From: G965200765 sp965200765
Lineage (GTDB): Bacteria > Pseudomonadota > Gammaproteobacteria > Arenicellales > JAJDZL01
Assembly (NCBI GenBank): GCA_965200765.1
Contig: OZ241380.1
Location: 744,001-808,000, forward strand
DNA length: 64,000 nt
Direction of reading: 5' to 3'
Part shown: positions 8,864-17,782 of the stretch, piece after piece
Layout of the letters: each line of letters starts with the position of its first letter
Numbering within the stretch: position 1 is the stretch's first letter
Made by a program: the position numbers and the translations under genes
Notes under the pieces: model-generated
The model's input: only the letters and a program-made list of their open reading frames with translations
What the model was told of the DNA's origin: nothing
The model's database searches: none

Positions 8864-10186
8864 ATGTCCACGATTAGTCTGAACCAACTACTGCATTCGG
8901 TTGCTGACGCCGGAATAGAGTTATTCCGGCGCCGCATACCAAACAAACGGTCCACGCCGGAGGATATTGCCGGATGGTGTGAAGAAATCATGTCAATTGT
9001 CGGTGAAGCCTCAGGAGTTGCTATCGCCAGACAAATCGTTACTGGCTACAAGGGGTTGAATGACAAGGAAAAAACAGTGTTTTTGACCTGTCTTCTTGAA
9101 AACTTCGGTGTTGACTCAGAAAAAATTCTGGACTGTGCCATTGAATACAACGATAAGCGCGACAGCGAGAGCTTCGAACGTTTGTTCCATGAAGTTGAAC
9201 CACGGCGACTCGAGCTCTTTCGACGCATCAACATGGCACCGGACGGAACTTCAACGCTCGTATCCATGCGAAGCGACTTGTTGCAGATCATAAAGTCACA
9301 ACCGGAATTGAAACCGGTCGAGCATGACCTGTCGCACATTATGGCATCCTGGTTCAACAAGGGTTTTCTGAGTCTTCGCAGAATTGACTGGAGTTCACCG
9401 GCGGCAATCCTTGAAAAAGTCATTGCTTATGATACTGTACATGAAATAACTGGCTGGCCTGACCTTCGACTACGGCTCGCCGAGGATCGAAGATGTTTTG
9501 CCTTCTTTCACCCGGCAATGCCGGATGAACCATTGATATTTGTTGAAATTGCACTGGAAAGTGGCTTGCCAGGCTCCATTAAGCCACTGATTGACCACAA
9601 CCGAAAAACTGAGAGTCCGGAGAAAGCGGATACCGCGGTGTTCTACTCCATCAACAATTGTCATTTTGGCTTGAAAGGCATATCGTTCGGCAACTTTCTC
9701 ATCAAGCAGGTTGTATTGGAAATCAAAAAGGAATTTCCACAAGTCAAAACATTCGCGACGCTTTCGCCAGTTCCGAAATTCCGCAACTGGTTGAAGACGG
9801 CAGTTGCAGACTCGGATACTGAATTGCTTTCTGATACTGAACGACACGTCCTTGAACAATTGCAATCAGATACCTGGTACGCCGACGAAGATGTTGAAAA
9901 CAGTTTGCGTCCGATTTTGATGCGTCTGGTTGCTACCTATTTGGTGTCAGCCAAGAAGGACAATTTTCCCTATGACCCGGTTGCAAGATTTCATCTGGGC
10001 AATGGTGCCAGATTGCAAAGAATCAATTGGCGCGGCGATTTGTCTCCCAACGGCTTGCAACAATCTGCAGGCATTTTGGTCAACTACCTGTACGATCTGG
10101 ATGCCATAGAAAAGAACCATGAAAAGTACGTCAAGGATTACAGCGTTGTTGCAGGTGCTTCGATAACAAAGCTGATGCGGAAGTAG
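8864..10186 (+). CDS. malonyl-CoA decarboxylase
   Basis: A 440-residue protein that converts malonyl-CoA to acetyl-CoA and CO2. Family hallmarks are visible: RRIDWSSPAAILEKVIAYD, HEITGWPDLRLRL, a catalytic-domain stretch FYSINNCHFGLKGISFGNFL, LSPVPKFRNWL, and the C-terminal VARFHLGNGARLQRINW containing the conserved His. ATG 8864 is preferred to TTG 8858; no strong ribosome-binding site is seen for either. It is followed by the isochorismatase-like gene with almost no gap. In bacteria the enzyme clears malonyl-CoA or takes part in malonate use. No malonate transporter or synthetase is visible nearby. Confidence 0.9.
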   Translation: MSTISLNQLLHSVADAGIELFRRRIPNKRSTPEDIAGWCEEIMSIVGEASGVAIARQIVTGYKGLNDKEKTVFLTCLLENFGVDSEKILDCAIEYNDKRDSESFERLFHEVEPRRLELFRRINMAPDGTSTLVSMRSDLLQIIKSQPELKPVEHDLSHIMASWFNKGFLSLRRIDWSSPAAILEKVIAYDTVHEITGWPDLRLRLAEDRRCFAFFHPAMPDEPLIFVEIALESGLPGSIKPLIDHNRKTESPEKADTAVFYSINNCHFGLKGISFGNFLIKQVVLEIKKEFPQVKTFATLSPVPKFRNWLKTAVADSDTELLSDTERHVLEQLQSDTWYADEDVENSLRPILMRLVATYLVSAKKDNFPYDPVARFHLGNGARLQRINWRGDLSPNGLQQSAGILVNYLYDLDAIEKNHEKYVKDYSVVAGASITKLMRK

Positions 10187-10211
10187 CTTGATAACCCAAT
10201 TACAGACCGAG

Positions 10212-10778
10212 ATGAAATCAAACGGGTTTATCAGTCGAGAAGATTCAATGCTCGTCATTGTTGATGTGCAGGAGAAGTTGTTGCCGGCCGTTGAATTCCC
10301 GGACAGACTGGTAAAAAATGTTCAATGTATGCTCAAGGCAGCAGATTTACTTGGGATTCCGGTTGTCATCACTGAGCATTGTGCAGAAGCAATTGGGCAC
10401 ACCGTAGATCAACTTCGGTCATTGACAAGCAATCCGGTCATCATTGAAAAAACACACTTTTGCGCCACCAGGGAACCAAACTCTATCGAATGCTTTCAAA
10501 CTTTGAACAAAAGTCTTGCTGTAGTTGTCGGCACAGAGGCTCATGTATGCGTATTGCAAACAGCATTGGGTTTGCAAGCGAACGGATTTCAAATTGCAAT
10601 ACCCGCTGATGCTGTCTCTTCCAGATGTGCCGAAGACAAGGCCTTGGCTTTGGAAAGGATCAAACAAAGCGGGGGTATGCTTGCCACAACAGAAATGGTT
10701 GTATTTGAATGGTTGCAAAAAGGAGATACGAGTGCTTTCAAGACGCTGTTGCCGATGATCAAGTCGTTGAAGCAGTAA
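10212..10778 (+). CDS. isochorismatase-family cysteine hydrolase
   Basis: A 188-residue YcaC/isochorismatase-like hydrolase. The family catalytic triad is readable: Asp in MLVIVDVQEKLLPA, a Lys in VIIEKTHFCA, and the nucleophile Cys in GTEAHVCVLQTALGLQANG. Such enzymes act on amides or isochorismate-like ethers; the substrate is unknown. ATG 10212 is preferred, though TTG 10188, which follows the malonyl-CoA decarboxylase stop directly, is in frame and would give translational coupling. It continues into the glycerate kinase gene with about 6 bp between them, so the three probably form an operon. Confidence 0.8.
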   Translation: MKSNGFISREDSMLVIVDVQEKLLPAVEFPDRLVKNVQCMLKAADLLGIPVVITEHCAEAIGHTVDQLRSLTSNPVIIEKTHFCATREPNSIECFQTLNKSLAVVVGTEAHVCVLQTALGLQANGFQIAIPADAVSSRCAEDKALALERIKQSGGMLATTEMVVFEWLQKGDTSAFKTLLPMIKSLKQ

Positions 10779-10784
10779 TTGTTG

Positions 10785-12062
10785 ATGTACGAACTTCAAC
10801 CTCAGAAATTTCTTGCAGAGTTATTTGATACAGCTGTACGAAGTGCTTCGCCAGAAAGTTGTCTCCCGGAGTATCTCGCAAAGATTTCAGAAAAAGAAGT
10901 TTGCGTGATTGGTGCCGGAAAATCCGCTGCGGCTATGGCGAGAGTCGCAGAAAACAACCTTCAGTGCAACACTTACGGAGTCGTATTGACACCATACGGA
11001 CACAATGTTGATTGTGGCTCGATTGAAGTGCTGGAAGCCGCACATCCGGTGCCAGATGAAGCCGGTGTCAAGGCAGCACAAAAAATCTTGAACGTCGTAG
11101 CCGGGCTGGATGCTTCAAGTTTTGTATTGTGCCTGATGTCCGGTGGCGCCTCCGCGTTGCTGACATTGCCGGCGAGTTGCATTACGCTTGCACAAAAGCA
11201 GGCGATGACTCGCGAACTCCTGCATTCCGGTGCAAATATTGAAGAGATCAATTGTGTTCGCAAGCACTTTTCGTTAATCAAGGGTGGAAGATTAATGAAA
11301 GCAATCTATCCGGCAAAAGCGTTGACTCTTTGTATTTCCGATGTAGTGGGTGATCATCCCGCAACGATTGGTTCAGGACCTACGGTACCCGATTCATCAA
11401 CTTGCGCTGATGCTTTGCAAGTCATTCGAAAGTACCGGATTTCAATTCCTGTCAACGCGTTGAATGAGTTGAATTCAGGCAAACTGGAAACTCCGAAACC
11501 ACAAGACAAAGAATTTGAAAATACCGAAGTTGTCGTAGTAGCATCTGCAGATATTGCGCTTGAGTCCTGTGGTGAAGTTGCCGAACAGAACGGCATTGCA
11601 GTGCACAAGATCGGTACCAGTGTAGAAGGCGAAACGAACCAGGTTGCCAAGGAGCATGCAAGACAAGTGCGGCATATTCTCTCAAACCAGTCCTACAAAA
11701 CCCCCTTTGTAGTTTTGTCAGGAGGCGAAACAACAGTTCCCGTATCCGGCAAGGGAAAGGGCGGACCCAACACGCAGTTTGCTCTCGCATTGGCAATTGA
11801 ACTGAATGGCAACGAAGGGATCTATGCAATCGCCTGCGATACTGATGGAATTGATGGTTCCGGTGACAATGCGGGTGCAATGATTACACCCTCCACGCTG
11901 AAAAGAGCCCGGCGAAAGAATCTTGACCCGCAAGTTTATCTTGAAAATAACGACTCTTACAACTTTTTCAAGGAGTTGGGCGATCTTGTCAAAACGGGGC
12001 CGACACTCACCAACATCAACGATTTCAGAGCAATTCTTTACATGCCCGGCGAATCTGATTGA
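10785..12062 (+). CDS. glycerate 2-kinase (MOFRL family)
   Basis: A 425-residue GckA/TtuD-type enzyme that phosphorylates D-glycerate to 2-phosphoglycerate. Recognisable parts are the N-terminal nucleotide-binding region (VIGAGKSAAAMA), the LCLMSGGASALL loop, NCVRKHFSLIKGGRL, SDVVGDHPATIGSGPTVPD, and the C-terminal MOFRL domain (GGETTVPVSGKGKGGPNTQF, DTDGIDGSGDNAGA). The enzyme closes the serine cycle in methylotrophs, which fits the H4MPT and fae genes a few kilobases downstream, although it also serves glyoxylate use. ATG 10785 is chosen over upstream in-frame TTG codons at 10779 and 10782. Confidence 0.9.
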   Translation: MYELQPQKFLAELFDTAVRSASPESCLPEYLAKISEKEVCVIGAGKSAAAMARVAENNLQCNTYGVVLTPYGHNVDCGSIEVLEAAHPVPDEAGVKAAQKILNVVAGLDASSFVLCLMSGGASALLTLPASCITLAQKQAMTRELLHSGANIEEINCVRKHFSLIKGGRLMKAIYPAKALTLCISDVVGDHPATIGSGPTVPDSSTCADALQVIRKYRISIPVNALNELNSGKLETPKPQDKEFENTEVVVVASADIALESCGEVAEQNGIAVHKIGTSVEGETNQVAKEHARQVRHILSNQSYKTPFVVLSGGETTVPVSGKGKGGPNTQFALALAIELNGNEGIYAIACDTDGIDGSGDNAGAMITPSTLKRARRKNLDPQVYLENNDSYNFFKELGDLVKTGPTLTNINDFRAILYMPGESD

Positions 12063-12090
12063 TCCTTCGTTATTTCCAAGTGTCGGAACA

Positions 12091-12417
12091 TCAGGCTACC
12101 TGAACATAAACTTCGTTGCTATCAATAGCAATTGGAAACGTTTCCAAATCTTCGACAGCCGGTTCTTCCACAGCTTTGCCAGTCGGAATATGAAATTCTG
12201 CCAGATGCAACATGCAAACGATTCGGTCTTCTTCAATATGTCCATCTGACAAGCAGGCATATTCATGCGTGCAAACATTGCTGACCGCAAAAATATCGTC
12301 GTCCAGTTTGACGATTGCTATTTCTTTGCCGTTCAGATCAACCGGGTAGGGTTCCCGGTCCTCAAGGGTTGCCAGTTCGACTGCAAAGTGCCAGTTGTCT
12401 CCTTCAGGTTTTGCCAT
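12091..12417 (-). CDS. Rieske-type [2Fe-2S] ferredoxin
   Basis: A 108-residue stand-alone Rieske domain. The two cluster-binding boxes are CTH (in VCTHEYACLSDG) and CMLH (in IVCMLHLAEFHIPTGK), giving two Cys and two His ligands. No transmembrane segment is present, so it is a soluble electron carrier like those serving aromatic-ring or amine oxygenases or NirD-like small subunits. It converges with the glycerate kinase gene and has no oxygenase next to it. The start is ATG 12417. Confidence 0.9.
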   Translation of the reverse strand: MAKPEGDNWHFAVELATLEDREPYPVDLNGKEIAIVKLDDDIFAVSNVCTHEYACLSDGHIEEDRIVCMLHLAEFHIPTGKAVEEPAVEDLETFPIAIDSNEVYVQVA

Positions 12418-12789
12418 ATTTCCTCCGCGTCTTCATCGTTTCAAATTTCATGGTTGTCGAAATCACTTGACAGGGTGTCTATTATAGTCATTCACCTGCA
12501 ATGTTCCTTAAGTGAAACAAGTCAGGCACCGATGTTGCACTGATCCAACAAACAACTCTGGCTCCAACAGGAAGCGGATGCTTCTGCATGATAGCGAAAC
12601 GAAAGGGCTTCGTAAACGAATTCGCCAGATTTTGCACTGAAGGTTTTTGTTTTTACTGAAAAGCCCTTAAGTTAAAATCAACAGTCAAGTATGTAGCGAT
12701 TTCAATTTCAAGTCTCTATGCAAGACTACTTGTTGATATAAATTTCAACTATATTACGCTTTTTACTGTACAACCCGGTACCAGGGGCA
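12418..12789. other. intergenic region between divergent rieske and yicC genes
   Basis: A 372-bp region that must hold promoters for both divergent genes. The 100 bp before yicC are AT-rich, with TATATT near 12750, but no -35/-10 pair convincing enough to place was found. No RNA gene or repeat was seen. Confidence 0.4.
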
Positions 12790-13659
12790 ATGATATCTAG
12801 TATGACTGGCTTTGCGCAACGAACCGCAAAGACCGATGCCGGCGAATTCTGCTGGGAGATCCGTTCGGTCAATCATCGGACAATCGATATCTTTCTGCGC
12901 CTGCCGGAGCCGTATCGAATTGTTGAACCCGAGGTTCGACAACTGATATTGAAGCGATTTTCACGCGGAAGAATTGACGCAGTCCTGAAACCAGGTGTGA
13001 ATCATAGTGATTTATCCAAGGGAACGGTCAATGAGGAAGTGGTGCAAAGTCTGATTTCAAACGCCAATGTTGTTCGGGGGCACTTGCTGGAAGATTCAAA
13101 GGGTTTGACAGTTGCAGAGGTGCTGAAGTGGCCGGGGGTTCTCGTGCCGTTGGAACAGAATGAGGACAAGTTGCGCGAGGCAGTACTCCATTCCTTGGAT
13201 CTCACACTGGATGCATTGGCAGAAAGCCGCCAGAGTGAAGGACTGGCAATTCGGAAACTGCTTCTCACGCAAATCAAGACGCTTTATGAATACATGCGCA
13301 AGGCCCAGCAGTTGATTCCGGATGCTGAAAATGAATACAAGAGTCGAATCAGTGAAAAGCTGGACAAGGTTGATGTAGTGGCAGAACCCGGGAGACTGGA
13401 GCAGGAAATTGTCATACAGCTCCTGAAAATGGATGTGAAAGAGGAAATTGAGCGATTTGGGCTACACTTGGCGGAATGCGAAAAAGTGTTGAATGAAGAT
13501 GGCTCAATTGGCAAACGCCTGGATTTTATTGCACAGGAGTTGTTTCGCGAAGTCAACTCCTTGTCTTCCAAATCATCATACTATCCTTTGAATTCACTTG
13601 TTGTTGATATGAAAGTCGCAATCGAGCAAATCAGGGAACAAACCCAAAATCTTCAGTAG
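12790..13659 (+). CDS. yicC: YicC-family endoribonuclease
   Basis: A 289-residue protein of the YicC family, known from E. coli as an endoribonuclease acting in RNA turnover. The start MISSMTGFAQR matches the family's typical MIxSMTGFA opening and fixes the start at ATG 12790, with AGGGG at 12783-12787. The C-terminal DUF1732 region is present (EIERFGLHLAECEKVL, IGKRLDFIAQELFREVNSLS). It lies 18 bp upstream of gmk, the arrangement seen in many proteobacteria. Confidence 0.93.
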   Translation: MISSMTGFAQRTAKTDAGEFCWEIRSVNHRTIDIFLRLPEPYRIVEPEVRQLILKRFSRGRIDAVLKPGVNHSDLSKGTVNEEVVQSLISNANVVRGHLLEDSKGLTVAEVLKWPGVLVPLEQNEDKLREAVLHSLDLTLDALAESRQSEGLAIRKLLLTQIKTLYEYMRKAQQLIPDAENEYKSRISEKLDKVDVVAEPGRLEQEIVIQLLKMDVKEEIERFGLHLAECEKVLNEDGSIGKRLDFIAQELFREVNSLSSKSSYYPLNSLVVDMKVAIEQIREQTQNLQ

Positions 13660-13677
13660 GGACATACTGATACAAAT

Positions 13678-14319
13678 ATGACTGCCAACTATCCAGGAGC
13701 GGTTGTTTTCATACTGTCGGCTGCTTCCGGCACCGGAAAGTCCAGTTTGGCTCGCGCACTTGTGGAGTCGGAACCAGGTACCGAGCTTTCAGTTTCCTAC
13801 ACCACACGTGATTTGAGAACTGGCGAAATTGATGGTCGAGATTATCATTTCGTGTCTGTCAGGCAATTTGAGCAAATGATTGAAGACGATGAGTTTGTTG
13901 AGTATGCCAAGGTATACGATTGCTACTATGGCACTGCAAAAAGCACACTTTCAGACAAGCTTGAATCCAACATCAGCGTGGTACTGGATATAGATTGGCA
14001 AGGAGCAAAGCAAGTGATCAACAACGTTGAACCCGCGGTGAGTGTATTTCTGCTTCCACCTTCGCTGGAAGCATTGCAAGATAGATTGCTTGCCAGAGGC
14101 CGGGACTCGGAGGAAGTTGTTCAGAATCGATTCAAGTTGGCAAAGGAGGATATGATGCATTGCGCACGCTATGACTATGTTGTGTTGAACGACAACTTCG
14201 AAAACGCGTTGCAGGACTTGAAGAATATACTGGCCGGGCAGATTGACAAGGTACGGCCTATACCGAAAAGCTTGCTGTCGAAACTCGGTTTGAGAGAGGA
14301 CCTGTTGCCACCGCATTAA
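13678..14319 (+). CDS. gmk: guanylate kinase
   Basis: A 213-residue enzyme phosphorylating GMP to GDP. The P-loop reads SAASGTGKSSL (residues 12-22). The GMP-binding part follows (YTTRDLRTGEIDGRDYHFVS), then DIDWQGAKQV and the lid RGRDSEEVVQNR. Length and motif order are normal for the bacterial enzyme. It is co-directional with yicC and the CitG-like gene. Confidence 0.95.
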   Translation: MTANYPGAVVFILSAASGTGKSSLARALVESEPGTELSVSYTTRDLRTGEIDGRDYHFVSVRQFEQMIEDDEFVEYAKVYDCYYGTAKSTLSDKLESNISVVLDIDWQGAKQVINNVEPAVSVFLLPPSLEALQDRLLARGRDSEEVVQNRFKLAKEDMMHCARYDYVVLNDNFENALQDLKNILAGQIDKVRPIPKSLLSKLGLREDLLPPH

Positions 14320-14366
14320 ATTGAATCTCTGTGTACGGGTTGTGTTGAATCGATTTTCATTGCGTG

Positions 14367-15260
14367 ATGAGACCGTCAGAGCAGATCAATCAATGGTGCC
14401 GTCGAGCTGAAAGGGAATTTCAGAATCCAATTGATTGGGCAACTTGGAATTCATTTGTACTTGATGTTACTGCAATAAAACCGGGCAATATCTATTGCGG
14501 CTCCGAAGGGCATGGCATGACAGTCGGAGACTTTTTGCAAAGTGCATGGGTTACCTGCATTGAAATTTGTAACCCGAGCTATCGATTGGGACAGCGTATT
14601 GAAAGGTCCGCCCAGGCTACGCTGGTAAAGGTAGGCAAGAATACAAACTTGGGGATCATTTTGCTTTGTGCGCCGCTTTTGCATGCTTGCCAGCATCGTA
14701 CCGGAGACCAGACACTGCAGCAATCCGTGAAAACGAATATTGAAAATGCCGACTTGAACGATGCCGAGGGTCTGAATCGTGCGATTCGCTTGATGCGCCC
14801 CGCCGGGTTGGGGACAGTCAGTGAACATGATGTGTGGAATTCGGCACAGGTGCCAATTCGTCAGATTATGGAATCTGCTCAATCCCGGGATATGATTGCG
14901 CGTCAGTACGCCAACAACTTTCAGGAAATATTCGATTTTGGCCTTGAACGCGTACAGCACTTTCAGCACAAGTTCCAGCATGAAACCGAGGTGGCGACCG
15001 GCGTGTACATGAGTTTCCTGTCCCAATTCCGTGACTCGCATATCGTCCGCAAGCATGGCGAACGCGTTGCATCGGAGATTTCGAATACGGCCGGAGAGTT
15101 GTTGAATGGATTGCTGTCTTGCACGAGATTTCAAGACTTTCAGTCCGATCTGTTACAGTTCGACGAGCGATTGAAGTCAACGGGTATCAACCCGGGCACC
15201 TCTGCCGATTTGACTGTTGCTACATTTCTGGCCAGCAAATTGAAAAATATTGTAAATTAG
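14367..15260 (+). CDS. CitG-like (triphosphoribosyl-dephospho-CoA synthase family) protein of the H4MPT gene set
   Basis: A 297-residue protein related to CitG/MdcB triphosphoribosyl-dephospho-CoA synthases; VTAIKPGNIYCGSEGHGMTV and KVGKNTNLGIILLCAPLL are the matching stretches. No citrate lyase or malonate decarboxylase acyl-carrier gene is present, so the classical prosthetic-group role is unlikely. CitG-like genes are recurrent members of tetrahydromethanopterin gene clusters in methylotrophic bacteria, and fae follows 92 bp downstream. A role in H4MPT or related cofactor synthesis is therefore the better inference. ATG 14367 is preferred; GTG 14364 is an alternative. Confidence 0.78.
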   Translation: MRPSEQINQWCRRAEREFQNPIDWATWNSFVLDVTAIKPGNIYCGSEGHGMTVGDFLQSAWVTCIEICNPSYRLGQRIERSAQATLVKVGKNTNLGIILLCAPLLHACQHRTGDQTLQQSVKTNIENADLNDAEGLNRAIRLMRPAGLGTVSEHDVWNSAQVPIRQIMESAQSRDMIARQYANNFQEIFDFGLERVQHFQHKFQHETEVATGVYMSFLSQFRDSHIVRKHGERVASEISNTAGELLNGLLSCTRFQDFQSDLLQFDERLKSTGINPGTSADLTVATFLASKLKNIVN

Positions 15261-15352
15261 TAGGATAGAATTGAATTCTTGATAACGGGTTTGATCTGTA
15301 GACAGGTTGATCCAAATTAGTAGTGTCCAACCTCAAAAAGGGGGAGATTTAA

Positions 15353-15859
15353 ATGAAAATCAACAATGTTCGAGTAGGTGAATCTCTCGTAGGCGAAGGC
15401 AACGAAGTTGCTCACATTGATTTGATAATGGGGCCTCGCGGCTCGGCCGCTGAAACGGCTTTCTGCAATACTTTGTGCAACAACAAGGATGGTTTTACCA
15501 GTCTGCTTGCCGTTGCCTCGCCGAATATCCCGGCCAAGCCGAATACAGTGATGTTCAACAAGGTGACGATGAAGCATGCCAACCAGGCAGTTCAGATGTT
15601 TGGTCCGGCTCAAAGAGCAGTAGCGATGGCTGTCATTGACAGCGTTGAAGACGGCACAATTCCGGCCGACGAAGCAGATGACCTGTTCGTTTGCGTTGGT
15701 GTGTTCATTCACTGGGAAGCCGCCGACGATGCAAAGATCCAGGATTATAATTACGCAGCGACGAAAGAAGCCATTGAGCGCGCCGTAGCGGGCTCGCCGA
15801 CGGCCGCTGAAGTAATTGCACAGAAGGGAACTGAGCATCCGTTCGCGGCACACGCTTAG
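15353..15859 (+). CDS. fae: formaldehyde-activating enzyme
   Basis: A 168-residue enzyme that joins formaldehyde to tetrahydromethanopterin to make methylene-H4MPT, the entry step of the H4MPT-linked C1 oxidation route. Family hallmarks include GEGNEVAHIDLIMGPRGSA with the active-site His, FCNTLCNNKDGFTSLLAV, and MFNKVTMKHANQAVQMFGPA. A very strong ribosome-binding site (AAAGGGGGAG, 15338-15347) precedes ATG 15353, and a terminator follows, fitting an abundantly made, separately transcribed protein. This is the strongest evidence in the window for formaldehyde or methylotrophic metabolism. Confidence 0.95.
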   Translation: MKINNVRVGESLVGEGNEVAHIDLIMGPRGSAAETAFCNTLCNNKDGFTSLLAVASPNIPAKPNTVMFNKVTMKHANQAVQMFGPAQRAVAMAVIDSVEDGTIPADEADDLFVCVGVFIHWEAADDAKIQDYNYAATKEAIERAVAGSPTAAEVIAQKGTEHPFAAHA

Positions 15860-15878
15860 TTCGAAAGACTTCATGGTG

Positions 15879-15935
15879 AACTCCTATTGGAGTATTTTGT
15901 TGCCGGGCATCGCTCAAGTTGTCCGGCATTTTTTT
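15879..15935 (+). terminator. rho-independent terminator after fae
   Basis: Two hairpins follow the fae stop. A small one has ACTCC/GGAGT arms near 15881-15894. The main one pairs TGCCGGGCA (15901-15909) with TGTCCGGCA (15920-15928), a 9-bp stem with one G-U pair, followed by a run of seven T residues (15929-15935). Confidence 0.8.
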
Positions 15936-15958
15936 ACCAAATTGAAATCAGAAATAAT

Positions 15959-16351
15959 ATGACGGAAGAAAAGACAGATCGTCGACTCGATGAGACCTTC
16001 GACGAAACCACGATAACCAAGCGTCTGTCCGAGGAGTTGCCACACTGGTATTACGAAAATGGCTGGATTCGACGAAAATATCGCACCACCGGATGGAAAG
16101 GCACTTTGATGGTAATCAATGCGGTCGGACATTTGGCTGAAGTTGCATGGCATCATCCGGATATCACCGCTTCGTATGCGTTTGTGATTGTCAAGTTGAT
16201 GAATCATGCTGCCAAGGGGATTACGGAGAAAGACTTTGAATTGGCGAAGAAAATCGAAGAGGTGGTTCACTGGCAACCGGGTATCGAGGATGGGTCACTT
16301 GAAGGCACGCCGACTGATCAAAGATTCAGATATGTTCGATACGACTATTGA
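15959..16351 (+). CDS. 4a-hydroxytetrahydrobiopterin (pterin-4a-carbinolamine) dehydratase family protein
   Basis: A 130-residue PhhB/DCoH-like protein. The catalytic His cluster is present in VGHLAEVAWHHPDITASYAF. The N-terminal LSEELPHWYYENGWIRRKYR and the C-terminal helix are typical. Family enzymes dehydrate pterin carbinolamines. With fae and FolK-FolP on either side and no aromatic amino-acid hydroxylase nearby, it may instead serve pterin cofactor metabolism. ATG 15959 is chosen; an upstream in-frame extension to 15887 would run through the fae terminator and is not credible. Confidence 0.85.
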   Translation: MTEEKTDRRLDETFDETTITKRLSEELPHWYYENGWIRRKYRTTGWKGTLMVINAVGHLAEVAWHHPDITASYAFVIVKLMNHAAKGITEKDFELAKKIEEVVHWQPGIEDGSLEGTPTDQRFRYVRYDY

Positions 16352-16376
16352 GTCAACCTGGCATCGGTAAATAATT

Positions 16377-17681
16377 GTGGCCGACCGAGTTGATGTTCTG
16401 CTCAGTCTCGGGTCGAACAAAGGCGACAGGCAGGCGAATCTTGTTGCCGGAATCAAACGATTGGCAGATACTGAACTGGTAGTGAAAGGAATTTCGCCAG
16501 TCGTTGAATCACCCGCGCTTTTGCCGCAAGGCGCACCTTCCGAATGGAATCGTCCCTATCTGAATATTGTTGCCAAAGGTGTCGTTGTACAGCAGTTCGA
16601 CACTTTTTACAAAATCAGCAAAGCAATTCAGGAAGAATTGGGCCCAAGGGGAGAGTCCAAATGGGCACCGCGAAATTTGGATATTGATATCCTCGCTTGG
16701 GGATCTTCCACAATTACATTGAATCACTCGACTTTGCCGTCTCGAGACGTATTCTTGAGACCATTTGTCATTTCTCCACTAATTCATTTGGATCCAAGTA
16801 TCAGAATACCTGTTGATGGCGGATTGAAGGCGTTTGATATCAGTCAAAAATGCGAGCTGGATTTTCATATCCCGCTGTGGATGGGTATTGTGAACGTTAC
16901 TCCTGATTCCTTTTCTGATGGTGGCACGAACTTCGATCTTGACTCAATAGAGAAGAACGTCAAGCGTATGATTGAATGCGGTGTGAATATCATAGATCTT
17001 GGGGCGGAGTCAACCAGACCCAATGCAAGGCCGTTAAGTCACGAAGAAGAATGGGACCGACTGCAGGAACCACTCGAGGTTGTCCAAAATTTGATTGGAA
17101 ACCAGATATTACGGCCCAAGCTGAGTATTGACACCTACCATGCCAAAACTGCGGAAAGGGCATTGGCTGCCGGAGTTGATGTGATCAATGATGTAAGCGG
17201 ACTTGAGACGGAATCAATGATCAGACTTGCAAAAGAGAGCGATGCGCAATTTATCGCGATGCACAGTGTAACAGTCCCGGTCAATCCCGACGCAAGCATA
17301 CCTCAATCATCGAATCCGGTCGAATTCATTAAAGACTGGATTGTACGTCAACAGCAACGGTGGGAGATTGCCGGCTTGAATCTTGACAAAATTGTCGTTG
17401 ATCCGGGAATCGGGTTTGGCAAGTCAAGCTTGCAGTCGTTAGACTTGATGCGTTCGACCAAGGAGTTGCGTCAGCTGGGGCAGCGAGTTTTAGTGGGACA
17501 CTCACGCAAGCGTTTTATGAGAACGTTCACGAAATTCCCATCGGCAGATTTGGATTTTGAAACGGTCGGGGCTTCCTTGAACCTTTGTGAGCAAGGCGTG
17601 GACATATTGCGCGTACACAATGTAGAAAGCCACAAACGGGCTTATTTAAGCTGGTTGCACCTGAGACAGAACCGGGAATAA
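16377..17681 (+). CDS. FolK-FolP fusion (HPPK and dihydropteroate synthase)
   Basis: A 434-residue bifunctional protein. Residues 1-155 are an HPPK domain (SLGSNKGDRQANL at the start, then WAPRNLDIDILAWG). Residues 165-430 are a dihydropteroate synthase domain (MGIVNVTPDSFSDGGTNFD, IDLGAESTRPNARPLS, DVINDVSGLE, DPGIGFGKS, LVGHSRKRF). Together they activate a hydroxymethyl-pterin and join it to p-aminobenzoate. Most bacteria encode them separately. The placement inside the H4MPT block raises the possibility that it supplies methanopterin rather than, or as well as, folate. The start is GTG 16377. Confidence 0.9.
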   Translation: MADRVDVLLSLGSNKGDRQANLVAGIKRLADTELVVKGISPVVESPALLPQGAPSEWNRPYLNIVAKGVVVQQFDTFYKISKAIQEELGPRGESKWAPRNLDIDILAWGSSTITLNHSTLPSRDVFLRPFVISPLIHLDPSIRIPVDGGLKAFDISQKCELDFHIPLWMGIVNVTPDSFSDGGTNFDLDSIEKNVKRMIECGVNIIDLGAESTRPNARPLSHEEEWDRLQEPLEVVQNLIGNQILRPKLSIDTYHAKTAERALAAGVDVINDVSGLETESMIRLAKESDAQFIAMHSVTVPVNPDASIPQSSNPVEFIKDWIVRQQQRWEIAGLNLDKIVVDPGIGFGKSSLQSLDLMRSTKELRQLGQRVLVGHSRKRFMRTFTKFPSADLDFETVGASLNLCEQGVDILRVHNVESHKRAYLSWLHLRQNRE

Positions 17682-17782
17682 GAGAACCATTGACATGCGC
17701 ACATGAAATTTCTCAACTTGTGCATATGCCTTTTTGAAACTTGTCAAATACTGTCTCAGGCATTCTTCAACACAATTCGTTG

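Noticed and set aside
15887..15958. Upstream in-frame extension of the carbinolamine dehydratase
   Set aside because: It would translate through the fae terminator hairpin; ATG 15959 gives the usual family N-terminus.
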